The notes beneath the pieces are model-generated. The model was not told the DNA's origin and did not search any database. It worked only from the letters and a program-made list of their open reading frames with translations. Positions 18,944-27,255 of a stretch of 64,000 bases of DNA are shown piece after piece (position 1 is the first letter of the stretch; each line of letters begins with the position of its first letter). The position numbers and the translations under genes were made by a program. Source of the stretch: Halomonas sp. HL-93 (lineage in GTDB: Bacteria; Pseudomonadota; Gammaproteobacteria; Pseudomonadales; Halomonadaceae); NCBI RefSeq assembly GCF_900086985.1, contig NZ_LT593974.1, positions 3,038,001-3,102,000 on the forward strand. Direction: 5' to 3'.

Positions 18944-19837
18944 CTAGCCCCGCAGCTCTCGCAATAGATCAATAAAAGCCCGCAGGCTCGGTGGAACATG
19001 CCGGTTATTCGGGTAGTAAAGACACAGCCCTGGAATGGGCGGGCACCACGCTTCCAGCACGGTCATCAGCCTCCCATCGCGCAAATAGGCATGTGCATAG
19101 GACTCTGGCACGTAGGCAATCCCCAACCCATCCGCCGCAGCCTCCACCATCAGTTGGCTACTGTCCAAGGTCAACGCGCCAGGCACGTCTACCGCCACGT
19201 CCTGGCCGTTTTGCTGAAACTCCCAGCGGTAGAGTTTACCGCTCGGCAGCCGTTGCCTTATGCACTGGTGAGTGGCCAGGTCGTCCGGGCTCTTTGGTGC
19301 CGCCCGGCCACGTAGATAGTCAGGGGAGGCAACGGCAAGAAAACGCAGCTCATTACCCACAGGGATGGCGATCATATCCTGAGGAACCGCCTCTCTCAGC
19401 CTGACACCCGCATCAAACCCCTGCTCGACAATATCCACCAGCCGCCCCTCGGCCACGAGATCAAGCTCGACGCCCTCATGAAGGGCGAGAAAACGCGGCA
19501 CCACGGTTTGCAGTAACAGCCGAATGGCCCCTTCGCTGCCGTTGATACGCAGCCGACCCGTAATTTTCCCCTCGGCGCTGGACGCATCCTCCAGAATCGA
19601 CTCCAAGTCGCTCAATAGCGGGCTCAGCCGCTGGAGCAGGCGCTCGCCGCTCTCGGTCAGCGAGACGCTGCGTGTGGTTCGGTGCAGTAGCCGGGTGCCC
19701 AACCGTTGTTCAAGCGTGCGCAGGGTATGGCTGAGTGAAGAGCGGCTGACGCCCATCAGGTCGGCTGCGCGGCGAAAGCTGCGGTGTTCCGCCACGGCCT
19801 GAAACGCCTTGAGGTCGGTTAGCGTTGACTTGCCCAT
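18944..19837 (-). CDS. LysR-family transcriptional regulator
   Basis: 297 residues from the ATG at 19837 (MGKSTLTDLKAFQAVAEHRS); a TTG at 19867 is also open. Helix-turn-helix: RRAADLMGVSRSSLSHTLRT with LLHRTTRSV. The effector-binding part has GRLRINGSEGAIRLLLQTVV and the FDAGVRLREAVPQDMIAIPV motif. The same motif and overall shape recur in the LysR proteins at 9660 and in the dead gene at 846, so these are close paralogues. It is divergent from the SDR gene at 19948, the likely target. Confidence 0.9.
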   Translation of the reverse strand: MGKSTLTDLKAFQAVAEHRSFRRAADLMGVSRSSLSHTLRTLEQRLGTRLLHRTTRSVSLTESGERLLQRLSPLLSDLESILEDASSAEGKITGRLRINGSEGAIRLLLQTVVPRFLALHEGVELDLVAEGRLVDIVEQGFDAGVRLREAVPQDMIAIPVGNELRFLAVASPDYLRGRAAPKSPDDLATHQCIRQRLPSGKLYRWEFQQNGQDVAVDVPGALTLDSSQLMVEAAADGLGIAYVPESYAHAYLRDGRLMTVLEAWCPPIPGLCLYYPNNRHVPPSLRAFIDLLRELRG

Positions 19838-19947
19838 TGGTGAATTACTTTCACCTCTTCGTGCCAATTGATGAGTATTCTCTTACCAGTATTACTGCCC
19901 TAGCCTTTGTCTTGCAACACTTGATGAATGACTTAGGAGTTAATCTC

Positions 19948-20781
19948 ATGGCTAAAACCTGGCTTATCACAGGCACTTCCACCGGCCTTGGCCGCCTGCT
20001 CACTGAACGGCTGCTAGAACGCGGCGACCACGTTATAGCAACGCTACGCCGTAAGGGGGCGCTGGACGACTTGCTCGCCTTGCACGGTGATCGTTTGCAG
20101 ATACTAACCTTCGACGTGACGGATACACAGACGATGAGAGATGCCGTTTCGCAAGCGTTCACGACGTTCGGTCGAATCGATGTGGTCGTCAGCAATGCGG
20201 GGTATGGACTCTTTGGCGCTGCCGAGGAAGCCAGCGATGAACAGATTGAGCGGCAAATCGCGACTAACCTCACAGGCTCCATACAGTTCATTCGCGCTGT
20301 ACTGCCCCATTTACGCGAACAAGGGGGTGGCCGCATCGTTCAGGTATCGTCAGAGGGCGGCCAGATCGCCTATCCAAGCTTCAGCCTATATCACGCCACG
20401 AAGTGGGGCATCGAGGGGTTCGTCGAATCCGTGGCGAAGGAGGTCGCGCCTTTTGGTATTGATTTCGTTATCGCCGAGCCGGGTCCCACTGCCACCCACT
20501 TTGCTGAAGGGCTGGATCGCACACTCACGACGCCAATCTATGAAGATACCCCCGCAGGCGAGCTGCGTAGGGCACTGGCGTCAGGTGACTTAGCCATTAA
20601 GGGCGATGCAGGCAACACCGTTGATGCCATGATTAATATAACCGACATGCCGAACCCACCGCTGCGAATTACGTTAGGCAGCACGGCCTATGACTCCATT
20701 CGCCATGCGCTAAAAGCGCGGCTTGAGTCGCTTGAAACGTACAAGGAGGTAGCGCTATCTGCCGACAGGAAGGAGGTTTAA
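19948..20781 (+). CDS. Short-chain dehydrogenase/reductase
   Basis: 277 residues from the ATG at 19948, with AGGAG upstream; the frame opens earlier at 19825 but the SDR fold begins with MAKTWLITGTSTGLGRLLTE. Nucleotide-binding TGTSTGLG is at residues 9-16, NAG in VVSNAGYGLFGAAE near 83, catalytic serine in QVSSEGGQIAYPSF near 140 and YHATKWG near 154. This type (oxidoreductase, SDR family, classical) commonly sits beside LysR regulators. The substrate is unknown. Divergent from LysR 18944-19837. Confidence 0.9.
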   Translation: MAKTWLITGTSTGLGRLLTERLLERGDHVIATLRRKGALDDLLALHGDRLQILTFDVTDTQTMRDAVSQAFTTFGRIDVVVSNAGYGLFGAAEEASDEQIERQIATNLTGSIQFIRAVLPHLREQGGGRIVQVSSEGGQIAYPSFSLYHATKWGIEGFVESVAKEVAPFGIDFVIAEPGPTATHFAEGLDRTLTTPIYEDTPAGELRRALASGDLAIKGDAGNTVDAMINITDMPNPPLRITLGSTAYDSIRHALKARLESLETYKEVALSADRKEV

Positions 20782-20864
20782 GGCCACCTGTCGCAACAGC
20801 TGGTTTATCGCCTCGCAGAGAATGATCATTGATGATGTAAAATGATCGTTTTACACTACTAAGC

Positions 20865-21392
20865 ATGGATACCAAGACAAAGCTTATTTCAGCAGCAGAG
20901 CAGCTTTTCGACCGGCACGGCTTTACCGCCACTGGGATGGACAAGCTCACTAAGGCAGCCAGCATGTCGAGCCGAACGCTCTACAAACATGCGGGCAGTA
21001 AAACATCGCTAATCACGAACGTGCTCAACGAGCGCCACCGGCGCTTCCACCAGCTCATGGACGTGGATAGCGTCGACGCGTTGTTTGACGCGCTGGAGGA
21101 ATGGATACGGATCGAGAGTGCGAGAGGATGCCTTTTCCTACGCGCTTACGGTGAAACCGGGGGTGACACGCCGGAAATCACCGAGGCCGTTTTGGTTCAC
21201 AAAGCGAAGCTCTATGAAAAAATCCAGCACATTGTCGCGCTGGAGACCGGTGGCAAGGAGACGCCGGAACTCGCTGAACAGCTTCTTATCCTCTACGAAG
21301 GCGCCACCGCAGCCGCGATTTACCGTGGCCCGCAGGCGATAACCTCGGCTCGCAAAGCCGCATTATCACTTATCAAGCAGGCACGCTCATGA
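20865..21392 (+). CDS. TetR/AcrR-family transcriptional regulator
   Basis: 175 residues. Helix-turn-helix: KLISAAEQLFDRHGFTATGM, LTKAASMSSRTLYKHAGSK (residues about 6-45). The C-terminal ligand domain is of the short TetR type (EEWIRIESARGCLFLRAYGE). The stop overlaps the start of the MFS gene (ATGA), so the regulator and pump form one operon, probably autoregulated. Upstream at 20827-20850 there is an AT-rich partly symmetrical stretch (TGATGATGTAAAATGATCGT) that could be its operator. Confidence 0.9.
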   Translation: MDTKTKLISAAEQLFDRHGFTATGMDKLTKAASMSSRTLYKHAGSKTSLITNVLNERHRRFHQLMDVDSVDALFDALEEWIRIESARGCLFLRAYGETGGDTPEITEAVLVHKAKLYEKIQHIVALETGGKETPELAEQLLILYEGATAAAIYRGPQAITSARKAALSLIKQARS

Positions 21393-22525
21393 ATCCGAGC
21401 TTATATCTTGGTGCGGCGGGGTTTGGCCTGATTGCGGTATGCTACGGCTTTGCCCGCTTTGCCTTTGGGCTCTTCCTACCCCAGATCGATACCGACCTTG
21501 CGCTATCGCCTACGTTAAGTGGCTTCATATCGGGTGGGTCTTTTCTGGGCTACTGCATTGCCATCATTCTATCGGCCTACCTGACCGAACGCATCGGTGC
21601 CCGCGCCGTCGCTGTTGGGGCGGCCCTGGTCGCAGCAGGGGGCATGGCAGGCATCGCCATGGCGCCCTCGCCACTGCTGCTCGCCAGCGCGGTGATGCTG
21701 GCAGGCTCAAGCACCGGGCTTGCCTCACCGCCCATGGCGGCAGCGGTGGCTACCGCTGTCCGGCCTGATCAACAAAGTACCACCAATACCATCATTAATG
21801 CGGGCACCAGTGCTGGCGTGGTGCTTTCCGGGCCCGTCGCGTTACTCATGGGAGGCCAATGGCGATTAGCCTTCGCGTGTTTTGCAGCGGCCGCTTTTGT
21901 GATGGCGGTGGCCACCGCGCTAAGCGTACCCAGCGGCACCAAAGCGACTCAGACCGCAGGCGGTTTGCCTCCCTTTGACCGCGCAATTGTCCGCTTGATT
22001 ACAGCCTCTTTTCTGATGGGGGCGTCCAGCACCGCTATTTGGTCGTTCGGCGGCAAACTTGCCGCGCTGCAGTTAGGCTGGGGCAACACCGGCGCTGGGC
22101 TGCTCTGGATCGCCATCGGGGCAGCGGGTATTGCGGGAGCAGGCGCAGGAACATTGGTAGCGCGGTTCGGGATCGACCGCGTGCATTGGCTGTTCCTTGC
22201 CGCATTGGCGATAGGCATTGTGCTGGTCGGCAACAGCGCCACGACTCCCCTATTAACGCTCGGCGGCGGCATGCTTTTTGGCGCGGCGTATATCATGCTG
22301 ACAGGCGTTTATCTGGTATGGGGCGTTACGGCACTACCCGACCGTCCTGCCACAGGCTTGATGGTCGGATTTTTGACCATCGCCATCGGCCAGACCGCTG
22401 GTGCCCCCATTTTCGGCTTTTTACTGGGGTGGCTGACACCCGACGTCGCCGTGTTGGTGTTTGCGTGCCTTGCCTTTACCGCCGGATTGGCGAGGGCTGG
22501 TACCGCTACGCTCAAGCCTGCGTAG
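21389..22525 (+). CDS. MFS transporter (YbfB/CynX-like)
   Basis: 378 residues, about twelve hydrophobic segments. The start GAAGFGLIAVCYGFARFAFG and GFISGGSFLGYCIAIILSAY are typical of the YbfB/CynX-like branch of major facilitator proteins. The substrate is unknown; the TetR partner suggests inducible efflux. Translationally coupled to the TetR gene. Followed after 109 bp by the DUF697-like gene, which has its own Shine-Dalgarno. Confidence 0.88.
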   Translation: MNPSLYLGAAGFGLIAVCYGFARFAFGLFLPQIDTDLALSPTLSGFISGGSFLGYCIAIILSAYLTERIGARAVAVGAALVAAGGMAGIAMAPSPLLLASAVMLAGSSTGLASPPMAAAVATAVRPDQQSTTNTIINAGTSAGVVLSGPVALLMGGQWRLAFACFAAAAFVMAVATALSVPSGTKATQTAGGLPPFDRAIVRLITASFLMGASSTAIWSFGGKLAALQLGWGNTGAGLLWIAIGAAGIAGAGAGTLVARFGIDRVHWLFLAALAIGIVLVGNSATTPLLTLGGGMLFGAAYIMLTGVYLVWGVTALPDRPATGLMVGFLTIAIGQTAGAPIFGFLLGWLTPDVAVLVFACLAFTAGLARAGTATLKPA

Positions 22526-22634
22526 AAAAATAAAGCCGATTTTTAGCCAACTGAGAAACGGCAACACCACCTTATCGAATTTCAGGCAACTATCGACTAC
22601 GGTTATCTCACATCACTTGCCAAAGGAGCTGCAC

Positions 22635-23168
22635 ATGATCGAGACCAGGGAAGAACTCGACGCCATCAAAGCGTCATGCCAGTCGATGGTCACGAAGAGC
22701 TCAGGCCTTTCAGCCGGGGCGGCGATCATTCCCATTCCAGGCGTGGACCTCGGTTCGGACGTGGCTATATTGACCCGGTTAATTCCCAACATTAATCAAA
22801 AATTCGGCTTAACCCCTGAGCAAATCGAAAGCCTGGATACCGAATCCAAGCTCTTTGTCATGACCGCCATTTCCAATACCGGCAGCAAACTGGCGGGCAA
22901 ATACATCACCAAGAAGCTGATCGTGGCGCTGCTACAGAAGATGGGCGTCAAGGTAGCCGCTAAAGGCGTGACAAAGTTCGTTCCTTTTATCGGTAGCGCT
23001 GTGGCAGGCAGTATTAGCTTCACTGCCATGAAGATGATGGGCAACCGTCATATCGAAGATTGTTATCAAATTGCCCTGGCGGCTCTGGAAAATGAGCGGC
23101 TAGAGCAAGACATTGTGCTTGAGCCAGAGCCACTCGTTGCTGATAATTTACCCACGAAAGCCAAGTAG
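22635..23168 (+). CDS. DUF697/YcjF-like hydrophobic protein, function unknown
   Basis: 177 residues from the ATG at 22635 (AAAGGAG six bases upstream). The centre has hydrophobic, glycine-rich stretches (GLSAGAAIIPIPGVDLGSDV, then GVTKFVPFIGSAVAGSISFT). The PIPGVD-type motif followed by an amphipathic helix resembles DUF697/EcsC-type membrane-associated proteins; the family call is tentative. A close paralogue, about 85% identical in inspected stretches of DNA, lies at 26590 but is cut by an IS5 relic at residue about 137. A DUF1330 relic follows directly. C-terminal part (residues 137-177) is charged and probably cytoplasmic. Confidence 0.65.
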   Translation: MIETREELDAIKASCQSMVTKSSGLSAGAAIIPIPGVDLGSDVAILTRLIPNINQKFGLTPEQIESLDTESKLFVMTAISNTGSKLAGKYITKKLIVALLQKMGVKVAAKGVTKFVPFIGSAVAGSISFTAMKMMGNRHIEDCYQIALAALENERLEQDIVLEPEPLVADNLPTKAK

Positions 23169-23192
23169 CGGCCTGTATTGGCCCCTTCTATT

Positions 23193-23255
23193 GACCACCG
23201 TTGCCAAGGTGCCGGCTACCGCGTCTTTATCGTTGATGGCCTAACAGACGCCTAA
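23193..23255 (+). pseudogene. 3' relic of a DUF1330 gene
   Basis: The frame from 23193 reads DHRCQGAGYRVFIVDGLTDA and stop. The intact DUF1330 gene at 26259 ends HRFQGADYRVFIVDGIKGV, so this is the last 20 codons of a lost copy. It lies just after the intact DUF697-like gene, in the opposite order to the 26-kb cassette, where DUF1330 precedes its DUF697-like partner. No start or other part of the gene is visible. Confidence 0.8.
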
Positions 23256-23260
23256 AAAGC

Positions 23261-23285
23261 AACCCCCGCCTAAAAAGCGGGGGTT
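23261..23285. terminator. Bidirectional rho-independent terminator
   Basis: Perfect 9-base arms AACCCCCGC and GCGGGGGTT with a short loop, followed by TTTT on the plus strand and by a T run on the minus strand (AAAAAGC before the stem). It separates the plus-strand DUF697-like gene from the convergent TonB-dependent receptor gene. Confidence 0.85.
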
Positions 23286-23315
23286 TTCAATTTTGCCAGG
23301 AGCCTTGATAGTGCC

Positions 23316-25454
23316 TTACCAGCGATAGCTGACTTTGGCCACGACTTCACGGCCCTGATTGTAAAAGTCAGCCGTACCGGAGCCCACCACGTGCTGCTCG
23401 TCAAGCAGGTTGCTGACGTTGACGGTAAGATCGGTGTCTTGATTAAGCTGATAGCTGAAAGACGCATCAAACAGCGTTGCCGCATCGCTCTTGGACGTAT
23501 TGGCGGCATCAAAGTAGTAGGCATCCGTATAGCGGGCACCCAGGCCAACACTCATATCCTGATTTGGCAGCGCGTAATGCGTCCAGATTGAGGCCGTATG
23601 TTTCGGTGCCTCAGTGAACTCATTGCCCTCGAGCGAAGTGCCATCCTGGAGCGTACCGCGCTTCACTTCAGACTCCATATAGGAATAGCCACCCGTCAGG
23701 CTCAGGTTATCGGTTAGCTCGGCCTTGGCTTCCAAATCCAGGCCGTGAACCTGAGATTCGCCAATGTTTTCGCGCTCGATAGTGCCGTTATCCTGCACAA
23801 CCGCGATGGTGACATCGTCCTTGTTCAGCTCATAGACCGACGCTGAGAACAACGCATTCATGCCAAACGGCGCATATTTCACGCCAACCTCATACTGCTC
23901 GCCGCGTTCGGGCGTTACACCCACCTCGGGTGGCGCGACCGATTCCACCATGCTGACATAGGTAGAAACTTCATCGGTGACACGGTAGGTCAATGCCCCC
24001 CGAACGGAGGTTTCCGAGAAGTCGTCGGAAGAAGTCGTGTCACTGAGCAAATCGGTGCTGGAAAGATCGAGAGCGTCGTTGCGTAGCCCACCCGTGACGA
24101 TAAAGCGGTCGAAGAACGACAGGTTCTGTTGGACGAACACTGAACGGGTCTCGTAGTCCTGCTCCTCGCTGTTGTAAACCGTCAGGCTACTTGGAGCACC
24201 GCTGTAAACCGGGTTCGAGATATCGATCGAGCTCCCCGGTGCGTAAACGGACGTCCCTTCACTTGATGCATCACGATACTCGACACCCGCCAGCGTACTA
24301 CTGTCGACCTCACCGAACCGGGCATCGTATTGCAAGATGGCATTGCCGATCAGTTCCTGGGCTTCGCTGTCTGAACCGAGATAGCCGCGGTTTACTACTG
24401 TGCCGACACGGTCAACACTGTCCGTCAAATAAACATAACCATAGTCGTCGGTTAGATCGCTATAGCGCAGGTTGCCACGCAGGGTTAACCCATTATCGAA
24501 ATCATGGGTGAGCTGGCCGGTCATGCTGGTTCGCTCAACATCGTGAAAGTTGTAGTCCGGCTCACCGAAGAATTCGCTGCGACTGTATTCCCGGTCGAAT
24601 GGATAACCGCCACTGTTGGGGGTACTGTCACGGCTCAGATGATCCAGCATCACTGTCGCTGTGGTGTAGTCCGTCGGTTCCCAGGTCAAGCCGCCCATCA
24701 GGAACTCGTTATCATCTTCGGAATGATCGTATTCGCGATCACTATCCTGGATTTTGCCGGTGAAGCGATAGGCAAGCGTCTCGCTATCATTCAACGTGTC
24801 GCCTACATCTAGCCCAGCCTCTTTACGATCAAATGAGCCATAGGATAGATAGCCTTCTCCAAAACGCTCAAACTTTGGCCGTTTGCTCACGAAGTTTACC
24901 GAGCCGCCCGGATCGGCGGGGCCAAACAAGGTAGAGTTGGCGCCACGCAGCACTTCAACACGCTCATAGGCGTAGGGTTCCTCGCGAACACCGCGCATGG
25001 AGCCCAGCGTCAGCCCGTCGCGGTAAGTAGTCGCCTGGAAGCCGCGGATCTTGAAATAATCGTTACGGTCATCAGTTGCGTAGTACTCGGTGATAACCCC
25101 TGGCGTATATTGAAGAACGTCCTCGGTGGTATTAGCGTCCCGCTGCTCAATCTCCTTTTCCGTAATGACCGACACAGAAGCGGGAGTATCGAGAATACTG
25201 GTCGCGACTTTGCCGCCCACCCACAGCTCTTGGGCCATTATCGAGTTTGCATCATCATCCGCGTAGGCCTGGGCGTTAACGATAATGGGGGAGAGACGAT
25301 AATCCTCGTTACTGTCACTGCCGTCGGCTGTCTCTTGGGCACTCCCAATCATGGGAAGAGTGAACAGCGTCGTGCCGCACAAAATGGCGGCAGTGGTCTG
25401 CTGCCACCGTAAGCGATTCGCATGGCATCGGACGCGGCTACTGCTATCAGTCAT
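23316..25454 (-). CDS. TonB-dependent siderophore receptor
   Basis: 712 residues from the ATG at 25454 (AAGGG nine bases upstream); the frame opens at 25550. A signal peptide ends at about GSAQE. A TonB-box-like stretch (YRLSPIIVNAQAY) precedes the plug domain (SVSVITEKEIEQRDANTTED, YFKIRGFQATTYRDGLTLGS, EVLRGANSTLFGPADPGGSV). The rest is a 22-strand barrel ending in an aromatic residue (VSYRW). It takes up a ferric siderophore across the outer membrane using TonB energy. A Fur-box-like palindrome lies about 105 bp upstream. No adjacent siderophore synthesis or ABC genes. Confidence 0.93.
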   Translation of the reverse strand: MTDSSSRVRCHANRLRWQQTTAAILCGTTLFTLPMIGSAQETADGSDSNEDYRLSPIIVNAQAYADDDANSIMAQELWVGGKVATSILDTPASVSVITEKEIEQRDANTTEDVLQYTPGVITEYYATDDRNDYFKIRGFQATTYRDGLTLGSMRGVREEPYAYERVEVLRGANSTLFGPADPGGSVNFVSKRPKFERFGEGYLSYGSFDRKEAGLDVGDTLNDSETLAYRFTGKIQDSDREYDHSEDDNEFLMGGLTWEPTDYTTATVMLDHLSRDSTPNSGGYPFDREYSRSEFFGEPDYNFHDVERTSMTGQLTHDFDNGLTLRGNLRYSDLTDDYGYVYLTDSVDRVGTVVNRGYLGSDSEAQELIGNAILQYDARFGEVDSSTLAGVEYRDASSEGTSVYAPGSSIDISNPVYSGAPSSLTVYNSEEQDYETRSVFVQQNLSFFDRFIVTGGLRNDALDLSSTDLLSDTTSSDDFSETSVRGALTYRVTDEVSTYVSMVESVAPPEVGVTPERGEQYEVGVKYAPFGMNALFSASVYELNKDDVTIAVVQDNGTIERENIGESQVHGLDLEAKAELTDNLSLTGGYSYMESEVKRGTLQDGTSLEGNEFTEAPKHTASIWTHYALPNQDMSVGLGARYTDAYYFDAANTSKSDAATLFDASFSYQLNQDTDLTVNVSNLLDEQHVVGSGTADFYNQGREVVAKVSYRW

Positions 25455-25556
25455 GTTAAAGATCCCTTGAAATGAATAAAACTGCCCTGCTCGCCTTGTG
25501 GTTTTGGTTTGAAAGACGCGGGGAGCATCAGAGCGACTACCACGTATCAATAGCGG

Positions 25557-25579
25557 TAATGCTAATCATAATCATTAGT
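25557..25579. promoter_or_regulatory. Fur-box-like site
   Basis: The sequence AATGCTAATCATAATCATTA at this position matches most of the repeated NAT(A/T)AT hexamers of the Fur consensus on both strands. It lies between the siderophore receptor (minus) and the cupin gene (plus), so iron control of the receptor is expected. The site is about 105 bp from the receptor start. Confidence 0.6.
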
Positions 25580-25667
25580 TTTATCGGATTTCTATATTAG
25601 TGCAACGCCGGCCTATGCGCTAGCCTTTGCTAAATAACGACGTTCAACGCAGCATCAGGAGGCCTTG

Positions 25668-26186
25668 ATGACTAACCCAGAACCCGAAACATTCCATTGC
25701 GACAGCGATGAAACGACCGGCTACCCCAACTCCCCACTGCCGGTACTGATCTACCGAGACGTTATCGACACACCTGATCCAGAGGCACGCGCCGCCACGT
25801 TCGAAGCCATGTTCAAGCGCCACGGCTGGCCGCCGTCCTGGCGCTACCATCTGTATGACTTTGACCACTTCCACTCCACCGCCCATGAGGTATTGGGCAT
25901 TTTTCGGGGGCAGGCCCGTGCTCGGCTGGGCGGCCCCAACGGCCGCGAACTGATGCTTTGTGAAGGGGATGTACTGGTGCTGCCCGCAGGCGTTGGGCAT
26001 GCCAGCCTGGAGGCGGACGATGACTTCTGTATGGTAGGCGCCTACCCACCAGGCCAAAAGCCGGAAATAGAGCGCGGCGACCCGGAACAGCTTGAAGCCG
26101 CGCTGAAACGGGTGGCAAACGTGGCGATGCCAGAAAGCGACCCGGTAGGAGGCTCACTCACATCGCTTTGGAGGCAAGACGCTTAA
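25668..26186 (+). CDS. Cupin-domain protein
   Basis: 172 residues from the ATG at 25668 (AGGAGG five bases upstream; a TTG at 25665 is in frame). The cupin fold is seen in YDFDHFHSTAHEVLGIFRGQ (metal-ligand histidines) and VLVLPAGVGHASLEADDDFC. The start (YRDVIDTPDPEARAATFEAM) and end (VGAYPPGQKPEIERGDPEQL) suit the YjlB-like cupin group of unknown function. It begins a cassette with DUF1330 and the DUF697-like gene. A 51-codon relic of a paralogue is at 36545. Confidence 0.85.
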   Translation: MTNPEPETFHCDSDETTGYPNSPLPVLIYRDVIDTPDPEARAATFEAMFKRHGWPPSWRYHLYDFDHFHSTAHEVLGIFRGQARARLGGPNGRELMLCEGDVLVLPAGVGHASLEADDDFCMVGAYPPGQKPEIERGDPEQLEAALKRVANVAMPESDPVGGSLTSLWRQDA

Positions 26187-26258
26187 AACGGGCAGACCCC
26201 TCCCCATAGACGGTATGATGCCCAGAGACCCACATTTCAAACCGACCAGGAGCCTCAT

Positions 26259-26555
26259 ATGACCGCTTATGTGGTAATGATCAAAGAGCACACCCACGAC
26301 AGTGACGAAATGGAGCGCTACAGCGAAAAGGCCAAAGCCGCCCGCGAAGGCCACGACCCGGAACCGCTCGCGTTCTACGGCGATTTTAAAGTGCTCGAAG
26401 GTAGCGCCATGGAAGGGGCCGTCATTCTACGCTTTCCCGATATGGCCGCCGCCCGCGCCTGGTATGAAAGCCCCGCCTACCAGGAAGCCCGCCAGCACCG
26501 TTTTCAGGGGGCAGACTATCGGGTGTTTATCGTGGATGGCATCAAGGGCGTCTAG
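26259..26555 (+). CDS. DUF1330 protein
   Basis: 98 residues with AGGAG upstream. The frame starts TAYVVMIKEHTHDSDEMERY and shows the family's FKVLEGSAMEGAVILRFPDM and AARAWYESPAYQEARQHRFQ. DUF1330 proteins are small ferredoxin-like-fold (dimeric alpha-beta barrel) proteins of unknown role. Fits an operon with the cupin gene 72 bp upstream and the DUF697-like gene 34 bp downstream. Confidence 0.9.
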   Translation: MTAYVVMIKEHTHDSDEMERYSEKAKAAREGHDPEPLAFYGDFKVLEGSAMEGAVILRFPDMAAARAWYESPAYQEARQHRFQGADYRVFIVDGIKGV

Positions 26556-26589
26556 AAGCCCCCATCGCCCATTAAAGGAGGACCGCATC

Positions 26590-27000
26590 ATGATCGAGTC
26601 ACGTGAAGACCTCGACGCCATCAAGCAGGCGTGCCATTCGTTGGTCACAAGGAGTTCAGGCCTCTCTGCCGGGGCGGCGATCATTCCCATCCCCGGGGTG
26701 GATCTTGGCTCAGACGTGGCCATCTTGATGCGGTTGATTCCCCGAATTAATGAAAAATTTGGCTTATCGCCTGAACAAATCGAAAGCCTGGATACCGAAT
26801 CCAAGCTCTTTGTGATGACCGCCATCTCCAACACCGGCAGCAAGCTTGCCGGGAAATACATTACTAAAAAGCTTATCGTGACGGTGCTCAACAAGATGGG
26901 CATCAAGGTCGCCGCAAAGGGCGTGACTAAGTTCGTCCCGCTGATCGGCAGCGCCGTGGCAGGCAGCATTAGCTTCACCGCCACGAAGGTGATGGGCAAC
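26590..27000 (+). pseudogene. DUF697-like gene cut by an IS5 relic
   Basis: The first 137 codons match the intact paralogue at 22635 almost residue for residue (SSGLSAGAAIIPIPGVDLGS, then GVTKFVPLIGSAVAGSISFT) up to KVMGN. There the paralogue continues RHIEDCYQIALAA, but here the frame runs into antisense IS5 transposase DNA and stops at 27207, giving a chimeric 205-residue ORF. The original last 40 codons are missing. The product might still fold, as the hydrophobic core is complete, but the charged tail is replaced by junk. Confidence 0.85.
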
Positions 27001-27251
27001 TATCGTAGATGGCATCTTCGAGGGCCTCGTCGGCAAGGGCATACCACTGTTGCAGGAAGTAAATCCGCAGCATGCACTCCAGGCCGGTTGGCGGCCGGCC
27101 CCGCTTGCCTGCCGAATTCGGAAAGTAGGACGGCGACAGTGCGTCGATCAGGTGTTGCCATGGCACCAGAGCATTCATCTGGGCCAGGAACCGCTCTCGG
27201 CGGGTAACCTTCGCCGAGGCTAAAACCGCATGGATGTGCCAGTGCCCGACC
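27001..27251 (-). mobile_element. IS5-family transposase relic (N-terminal part)
   Basis: On the minus strand the frame reads TRRERFLAQMNALVPWQHLI, then GRPPTGLECMLRIYFLQQWY and ADEALEDAIYDS, the standard start of IS5-group transposases. The DDE catalytic region is entirely absent: the reading frame stops being transposase exactly at the junction with the DUF697-like gene at 27000/27001. The visible ORF runs 26975-27259. No terminal inverted repeats could be assigned, so this is a deletion derivative, not an active element. Confidence 0.8.
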
Positions 27252-27255
27252 AACA

